In this document: positions 11,503 to 12,032 of the stretch, in pieces | How the letters are laid out: every line of letters begins with the position of its first letter | Position numbering within the stretch: position 1 is the stretch's first letter | Origin: Baffinella frigidus | Lineage: Eukaryota > Cryptophyceae > Cryptomonadales > Baffinellaceae | Length of the DNA: 12,032 bases | Reading direction: 5' to 3' | Assembly (NCBI GenBank): GCA_026770585.1 | Contig: MU646346.1 | Location: 508,554 to 520,585 of the forward strand | Notes under the pieces: model-generated | Told to the model about the DNA's origin: nothing | Databases searched by the model: none | The model's input: only the letters and a program-made list of their open reading frames with translations | Translations under genes and position numbers: made by a program

Positions 11503-11537
11503 TGCAGAGGAGATGGCGGACGGTTTCATACGCAAAC

Positions 11538-11655
11538 GCTTATAATCTATCAACTGGATTCAATAAAAATTACTACGCAGAACGATCTTTACTAGTGATA
11601 TTCAAGTAAACGTGGAGCAATTTCGATTGAAATCCAGTTTATGGATTATGAGTGC
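11538..11655. mobile_element. 118-bp diverged foldback element, GCTTATAATC ends
   Basis: Arms GCTTATAATCTAT..AACTGGATT and AATCCAGTT..ATGGATTATGAG pair imperfectly. The core AAAATTACTACGCAGAACG aligns with the core of 11164-11303. A third start of this kind (CACTTATAATTTAT) appears at the right edge of the window, near 12012. Confidence 0.65.
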
Positions 11656-11707
11656 TTCCACATGACATTGCGAACGCGCTGGAGAACTAACCCTTCTCTC
11701 TTCGCAG

Positions 11708-11756
11708 GCGCGGGAGCGGCGGGAGCGGCGGGGGCGGCGGGGGTGGTGCAGAGGAG
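11708..11756 (+). other. Exon-like GC-rich block, copy 2 (49 nt)
   Basis: CTTCTCTCTTCGCAG precedes GCGCGGGAGCGGCGG sequence ending GGTGCAGAGGAG, then GTGGGG. It is part of a tandem unit of about 130 bp whose spacer contains GCGAAAGTTAACACCTGAGCTGAA. The length is not a multiple of three, unlike copy 1. Confidence 0.4.
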
Positions 11757-11842
11757 GTGGGGGGTTGACACTGCGAAAGTTAACACCTGAGCTGAATTTG
11801 CAACTTTAGTTGTGCGGAGAACTCACCCTTCTCTCTTCGTAG

Positions 11843-11886
11843 GAGCGGGGGCGGGGGCGGCGGCGGCAGACGGTGGTGCAGAGGAG
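11843..11886 (+). other. Exon-like GC-rich block, copy 3 (44 nt)
   Basis: CTTCTCTCTTCGTAG precedes GAGCGGGGGCGGGGG sequence ending GGTGGTGCAGAGGAG, then GTGATA. It lies 135 bp after copy 2. The spacer resembles the previous one (TGCGTAAGTTGAC...CCTGAGCTGAA). Confidence 0.4.
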
Positions 11887-11969
11887 GTGATACTGCGTAA
11901 GTTGACTCCTGAGCCGAAGTTGGCAACTTAAGTTGACACCTGAGCTGAACCCTTTCCTTCTCTTCGCAG

Positions 11970-12032
11970 GAGCGGCGGCGGCGGCGGCGGCCGCCGCAAT
12001 GTCATGTGGAAGCACTTATAATTTATATACTG
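11970..12032 (+). other. Exon-like GC-rich block, copy 4, running to the window end
   Basis: CCTTCTCTTCGCAG precedes GAGCGGCGGCGGCGG, then GCCGCCGCAATG and AT-rich sequence resembling a foldback-element start. It lacks the GCAGAGGAG|GT end of the other copies, so it is either truncated by an insertion or the last exon-like unit. Confidence 0.35.

Noticed and set aside
1-12032. tRNA, rRNA, CRISPR array, bacterial promoter or terminator
   Set aside because: No cloverleaf, rRNA core, regularly spaced direct repeats with unique spacers, or bacterial gene layout was seen; hairpins present belong to foldback elements.

Overview
The window looks like subtelomeric DNA of a nuclear eukaryotic chromosome, most likely from an alga with a secondary plastid. 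Plant/alga-type telomeric heptamers (TTTAGGG and the variants TTTCGGG, TTTGGGG, CCCTACA) recur from base 1 to about 8840. A minus-strand exon at 7759-7887 reads as a signal peptide followed directly by Phe, the pattern of bipartite plastid-targeting leaders in cryptophytes, haptophytes and stramenopiles. Splice signals are of the form CAG|G, with one apparent GC-AG intron. I cannot name the species. No rRNA, tRNA, CRISPR or bacterial-style operon is visible. The longest open frames in the heptamer and GA tracts are translation artefacts of short-period repeats.

Layout: 1-560, terminal-looking CCCTACA tract and heptamer DNA enclosing two 45-nt minus-strand microexons. 560-2060, palindromic 'CTACCGTAGG' repeats, foldback elements and broken coding fragments. 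2100-2560, duplicated blocks with minus-strand microexons. 2570-4880, GA microsatellites and TTTCGGG arrays with more microexons. 4980-5400, AT-rich minisatellite. 5460-6215, C-rich heptamers, palindromes and an exon copy broken by a 91-bp insertion. 6322-7108, two minus-strand exons that together encode a convincing signal peptide, separated by a 649-nt intron of telomere-like DNA. 7400-7890, a second minus-strand gene region with a targeting leader. 8421-9033, a plus-strand two-exon gene whose 88-nt intron is telomere-like. 9034-12032, a dense field of 95-160 bp foldback (MITE-like) elements inserted into tandemly repeated units that carry exon-like GC-rich blocks.

The main observation is that telomere-like DNA here seems to serve as intron. 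Each small coding island I can read is bounded by CAG|G and GT (once GC), most boundaries are phase 0, and the strand that reads as coding is nearly always the one whose flanking repeat is C-rich (CCCTAAA, CCCGAAA). Several of these exons occur in two to four copies. One gene (minus strand from 7108) may run through many of them toward the chromosome end, or they may be exon fragments from different genes; sequence alone does not decide. A second theme is a set of foldback elements with 2-bp target duplications, three of which have an uninterrupted paralogous target site within the same window. All gene models are inferred from reading frame and splice signals, without transcripts or database searches.
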